A DNA stretch of 64,000 nucleotides from Cognataquiflexum nitidum (GTDB lineage: Bacteria > Bacteroidota > Bacteroidia > Cytophagales > Cyclobacteriaceae): assembly GCF_022538055.1 (NCBI RefSeq), contig NZ_JAKZAM010000004.1, positions 62,001 through 126,000 on the forward strand, written 5' to 3'. The position numbers and the translations under genes were made by a program. Shown in pieces: positions 60,435-64,000 of this stretch. The notes below the pieces were generated by a model. That model was not told where the DNA came from. It searched no databases and was given only the letters and a program-made list of their open reading frames with translations. Numbering within the stretch: position 1 is the stretch's first letter; every line of letters begins with the position of its first letter.

Positions 60435-62471
60435 TCAAGGCTTCTCTTTATAATGGTCAAACCAACTCAGAATCGCTGCCACTTTGCTCATCAGCATACT
60501 TGGCTTGTCCACCAAACCATGCGATGCATTGGGGATTCTGACCAGGGCGGTTTCTACTTCTTCTAACTTCAATGCCGCATAATATTGCTCAGATTCACCG
60601 ATGGGCGTTCTGAAATCTGATTCTCCTGTTAGCAACATGGTCGGGGTTCTGACATTGCCGACCAAGGAAATCGGAGAGCGCTTCATATAATTTTCAGTTT
60701 CTTCCCAAGGTTTTCCCGGGAACCAATACTTGGTAAAGAACGCCGGATTATCAGCATAGAGGGAATGGCTATACCAATTGATAACGGGCTTGGCAACAAC
60801 TGCAGCTTTGAAGCGGTCTGTCTTCCCGATAATCCAAGCGGTCAAAACACCCCCACCGCTTCCTCCGGTGACGAACAGATTTTTGGTATCGATGTAGCCT
60901 TTGGCAATTAACGCATCTACGCCCGACATCAAGTCATCATAGTCGTTGCTTGGGTAATTGTGGTGGATGAGGTTTCCAAATTCTTCTCCATATCCGGTGC
61001 TTCCTCTTGGATTGGTATAGAGCACGACATAGCCTGCGGCAGCCATTGATTGCAATTCATAAGTGAATGATTTGCCATACATGGTGAATGGACCGCCGTG
61101 GATTTCGAGGATCATCGGGTATTTTTTGTTTGGGTCAAAATCCGGTGGCGAGATGATCCATCCTTGTACTTTCCTTTTGTCAAAAGACGATTCCCACCAG
61201 ATTTCTTCAACATTTCCTATTTTTCTTGAATTGAATAAATCCTCATTTACCCTTGTAAGCCTGTTGGTATTTCCATCTCCCCAAGTACCCAAATCCGCCG
61301 GATGCTCTGTTCCGCCCAAGGTATAAGCAAATCTGTTGTTGGCAGATACTGTAAACTGTCCCACAACATATGGCCTTCCTAGATCCAAGCCCCCAAGTCC
61401 CTCCGTGATGGTCCGTACTTTTCCTGTCAAGGCAACATGGCCTATTTTGATATCTCCATGTTCGCCATATTGGAAATAGATTCCCCTACTGTTTCCTTCC
61501 CAAATGATATTTTCAATATCTCGGTCGAGATCCCCACCGAGCATTTTGGAATCTGTTCCGTCGGCGTTCATAACATAGAGTTTGGTCACTTGATATCCCT
61601 GAAACCTATCATCAAATCCCAAATAGGCGATTTTGCTCCCATCAGGAGACAATACTGGATTAGAATCCGGACCAAATCTTTTGGTCAAAGGAGTGATTTT
61701 TCCATCAGAAAGGGTGAGTTGGTAAACTTCGGAATTCAATGGTTCGAGCTCGTGCTTTTCGTGGAGGTTTGCAGAAAAGATGAGCGATTTTCCGTCTTTA
61801 GACCAAATTGGATTGCCATGGTTCAATTCAGAAAAAGTGAGTTGGGTAGGTTTTCCGCCGTCGATTCCCAAAATGAAAATCTGCGTATTGCCGCTTTTTA
61901 AATAACCCGCACCATCACTTTTGTAATTCATCTGATCGATGTAAATCGGCGTATCGTTCCATTTTGCTCCCTCAGGTTTGGTGGGGATTTTGAGTAATGA
62001 TGCCTTGTTTTGTTTTGGGACAAACATGGAAAAGGCCAAATGTTTGTCATCTGCTGACCACGATACCTCTCCGGGCGCAATCGCCGAGTTTGTCAAAGCG
62101 ACAGTTTCTTTGGTGTCCAGGTACATCATAAAAAGCTTCATTTTGTCATCCTGCATATTGGATTTGAATACAATCTTGCTGCCGTCATGTGACCATCTCG
62201 GCATAAAATCCCGCTGATTGCCTTGGGTCAGCGGCCTGTTTTGACTCCCATCAAAATTGACCATCCAGAGATTGGAGAGATCACTGTCAGTCATGATATC
62301 CTTGAAATTGCGGACATAAATGATCTTGCTGCCATCCGGTGATATCTGCGGATCGGAGACATATTCCAGATCAAATAGATCCAAAAGTGTCAGGTTAGAT
62401 TTTGTCTGTCCAAAAGTCTCAAAGGAAAAAAGGAGTAATAAAATGGGTAAGTGGCTTATTATGCGTTTCAT
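60435..62471 (-). CDS. S9 family (prolyl oligopeptidase/acylaminoacyl-peptidase-like) serine peptidase
   Basis: 678 residues with a signal peptide ending near TFGQT. TolB/WD40-like propeller repeats (SDPQISPDGSKIIYV; MPRWSHDGSKIVF; NPVLSPDGSKIAYL) span residues 25-400. The C-terminal alpha/beta-hydrolase carries GGSGGG, an Asp in TGESDFRTPIGES and a His in NASHGLVDK. Secreted S9C peptidase that trims oligopeptides or hydrolyses N-acyl aminoacyl peptides. A 44-bp scar at 58110 shows that a related second copy once existed nearby. Confidence 0.92.
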   Translation of the reverse strand: MKRIISHLPILLLLFSFETFGQTKSNLTLLDLFDLEYVSDPQISPDGSKIIYVRNFKDIMTDSDLSNLWMVNFDGSQNRPLTQGNQRDFMPRWSHDGSKIVFKSNMQDDKMKLFMMYLDTKETVALTNSAIAPGEVSWSADDKHLAFSMFVPKQNKASLLKIPTKPEGAKWNDTPIYIDQMNYKSDGAGYLKSGNTQIFILGIDGGKPTQLTFSELNHGNPIWSKDGKSLIFSANLHEKHELEPLNSEVYQLTLSDGKITPLTKRFGPDSNPVLSPDGSKIAYLGFDDRFQGYQVTKLYVMNADGTDSKMLGGDLDRDIENIIWEGNSRGIYFQYGEHGDIKIGHVALTGKVRTITEGLGGLDLGRPYVVGQFTVSANNRFAYTLGGTEHPADLGTWGDGNTNRLTRVNEDLFNSRKIGNVEEIWWESSFDKRKVQGWIISPPDFDPNKKYPMILEIHGGPFTMYGKSFTYELQSMAAAGYVVLYTNPRGSTGYGEEFGNLIHHNYPSNDYDDLMSGVDALIAKGYIDTKNLFVTGGSGGGVLTAWIIGKTDRFKAAVVAKPVINWYSHSLYADNPAFFTKYWFPGKPWEETENYMKRSPISLVGNVRTPTMLLTGESDFRTPIGESEQYYAALKLEEVETALVRIPNASHGLVDKPSMLMSKVAAILSWFDHYKEKP

Positions 62472-62799
62472 GAGGGGGAGTTTGGCTGGTGAATGATGAT
62501 GTTTTATTGAAATTGAATATAAGGTAAGGCATTCCTTTTTAATAGCCTAAAATGAAATATCACAACAATTGTTGAAAAAAAGAATTATAAGGTTCCTTTC
62601 AAATTCTTTGAGATAATTAAAAGAAGTACAAAATAAGCTTAATTAGGGACCATAAATGTTAAAGAAAAAATTGAGAGCTAGAGCAATATCAAAAAATATC
62701 TCAATATCAATGAGTATCTAATTGCCTTATTATTGACAAAGGTTAAGAATTGCAAGCAACCATATTTCAAAGTATATTACTTCGACAAACCAAAATGAC
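62472..62799. other. Divergent spacer between S9 peptidase and esterase genes
   Basis: 328 bp, strongly AT-rich; it must contain promoters for both divergent genes. No repeat or reading frame of note and no clear promoter pair. Confidence 0.4.
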
Positions 62800-64000
62800 A
62801 TGAATCAAAAATCAACTTTCAAACTAAACCTGCATTTCCAATTTGGAATGCTGCTTCTGCTTTGCTTTAGCATTTCTTTTGAATCTTTTTCCCAGATCCC
62901 AAGGCAGTTTCTCGAAATCTCTGTCGTCCCAGACAGGGAAGATTGGACTTATAAAACAGGTCAAAATGTGGAATTTTCTGTTTCTGTCACCCAATCAGGC
63001 CGACCGGTAGCTGTAGAAAATGTCCGCTATGTAGTCAAAGAAGAAAAAATGGATCCGATCAAAGAGGGCTCTTTGAAACTGAAAGATGGAAAGGCAACCA
63101 TCGAAAAATTCACTATGAAAAATCCCGGATTTCTCAGATGTGAAGTATTTGCAACCATAGATGGAAAGGAATACAGAGGAATCGGAACCGCAGGATTTGA
63201 ACCTGAAAAAATCAAACCAACCGTCAAAATGCCAAAGGATTTTGAGGATTTTTGGAATACAGGAAAAGCTGAACTTGCCAAAATCCCGATGGATGCCAAG
63301 ATAATCCACCAACCTGAAAGAAGCACAGACCAAGTGGATGTCTATCATGTCAATTTTCAAAATGTGCGAAACAGCCGAATTTATGGCGTCTTGACAGTAC
63401 CCAAAGGTGGCGCTAAGTATCCTGCTATTTTGTTGGTCCCCGGTGCAGGTATCAGGCCTTACTTCGGTGATGCCAACAAATCCGTCCGTGGCGCGATTAC
63501 CTTGCAGATTGGAATCCATGGAATTCCGATTGACATGAATCAGGAAGTATACAACAACCTTGGTTCTGCGGCTCTGAACGGTTATCCGACTTTTAATATT
63601 TGGGACAAAGACCTTTACTATTACAAGAGGGTTTATTTGGGATGTATCCGTGCGGTTGACTTTTTGGTTTCTCTACCTGAATATGACGGCAAAAATCTAG
63701 GTATCCAAGGCGGAAGTCAGGGTGGCGCGTTGTCAATCATTACAGCGGCGTTGGATCCCCGGATCAAATACCTCACTGCCATGTATCCGGCGATGAGTGA
63801 CATGACAGGTTATCTCGAAGGCAGGGCAGGAGGTTGGCCCCATGTTTTTGCCGGTAATAATTTACAGAAATTCAACAAGCCCGAAGTCATCGAAACCATA
63901 GGTTATTATGATGTGGTCAATTTTGCAAGGATTCTCAAAACCCCCGGATTTTACACTTGGGGATACAATGATGACACCTGTCCACCGACTTCTTACTATT
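62800..64000 (+). CDS. Acetylxylan-esterase-like (AXE1/cephalosporin-C deacetylase family) secreted protein, 5' part
   Basis: The frame is open from ATG 62800 (MNQKSTFKLNLHFQFGMLLL) to the end of the window (400 codons), so the 3' end is missing. A signal peptide ends near ESFSQ. Residues about 35-130 form a beta-sandwich (SVSVTQSGRPVAVENV). The AXE1 alpha/beta-hydrolase starts at about residue 145 (FEDFWNTGKAEL) with NSRIYGVLTVPKGG, the nucleophile in IQGGSQGGALS and ATMYPAMSDMTGY. The Asp and His of the triad should follow outside or at the window edge. Members remove acetyl groups from xylan or sugars. Confidence 0.88.
   Translation, partial: MNQKSTFKLNLHFQFGMLLLLCFSISFESFSQIPRQFLEISVVPDREDWTYKTGQNVEFSVSVTQSGRPVAVENVRYVVKEEKMDPIKEGSLKLKDGKATIEKFTMKNPGFLRCEVFATIDGKEYRGIGTAGFEPEKIKPTVKMPKDFEDFWNTGKAELAKIPMDAKIIHQPERSTDQVDVYHVNFQNVRNSRIYGVLTVPKGGAKYPAILLVPGAGIRPYFGDANKSVRGAITLQIGIHGIPIDMNQEVYNNLGSAALNGYPTFNIWDKDLYYYKRVYLGCIRAVDFLVSLPEYDGKNLGIQGGSQGGALSIITAALDPRIKYLTAMYPAMSDMTGYLEGRAGGWPHVFAGNNLQKFNKPEVIETIGYYDVVNFARILKTPGFYTWGYNDDTCPPTSYY

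Noticed and set aside
62995-63519. 174-codon open frame on the minus strand
   Set aside because: Antisense to the acetylxylan-esterase-like gene that runs off the right edge.

Overview
The window looks like chromosome from a Bacteroidota bacterium, most likely order Cytophagales, family Cyclobacteriaceae (Algoriphagus/Aquiflexum-like). The signs are a type IX secretion (T9SS) C-terminal sorting domain, DUF6090, NIPSNAP, DUF2911 and cytophagalysin-type M43 proteins, a TonB-dependent receptor, AT-rich spacers without Shine-Dalgarno sequences, and many short palindromic spacer repeats. No rRNA, tRNA, CRISPR array or intact transposase was seen.

Region 1 (1-3 kb): the 3' end of a secreted S8 protease with a T9SS tail, then an AAA/DUF4143 ATPase preceded by four copies of a 32-bp dyad-like repeat.

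Region 2 (3-20.7 kb, minus strand): a nonribosomal peptide synthetase (NRPS) locus. A 3202-aa three-module synthetase is followed by a Tat-signal Gfo/Idh/MocA oxidoreductase, a small one-module NRPS with a broken thioesterase, a 4'-phosphopantetheinyl transferase and a dipeptidyl-peptidase IV. My manual specificity-code reading is Gly-Ser-Asn(Asp), released by a C-terminal thioesterase. The small NRPS looks like a collapsed copy: module-1 N-terminus, module-2 A domain and module-3 PCP/TE. It shares about 1.6 kb of apparently identical DNA with module 2, which points to recent gene conversion. Both synthetases open with only the C-terminal half of a condensation domain.

Region 3 (20.9-49.3 kb): a sugar and glycoside catabolism island. 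It holds a Gfo/Idh/MocA dehydrogenase, three TIM-barrel sugar isomerase/epimerases, a cupin protein, DUF4432, DUF1080 (3-keto-disaccharide hydrolase family), ThuA, and proteins more typical of Planctomycetes: DUF1501, DUF1549/DUF1553 with PSCyt1, and two CxxCH propeller proteins. It also holds NIPSNAP, an NTF2-like protein, an alpha/beta hydrolase, a TonB-dependent receptor and a frameshifted YhcG-type nuclease. Together they suggest oxidation of glycosides to keto-sugars, cleavage, and electron transfer to c-type cytochromes.

Region 4 (49.4-64 kb): DUF6090, an M43 metalloprotease lipoprotein coupled to an outer-membrane barrel, DUF1593, an esterase, and a repeat-rich zone (56.7-60.4 kb). That zone has a direct-repeat-bounded two-gene cassette whose first gene carries an in-frame stop, a HicAB toxin-antitoxin pair, small membrane proteins and a scar of a second S9 peptidase gene. 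An S9 prolyl-oligopeptidase and the 5' part of an acetylxylan-esterase-like gene end the window.
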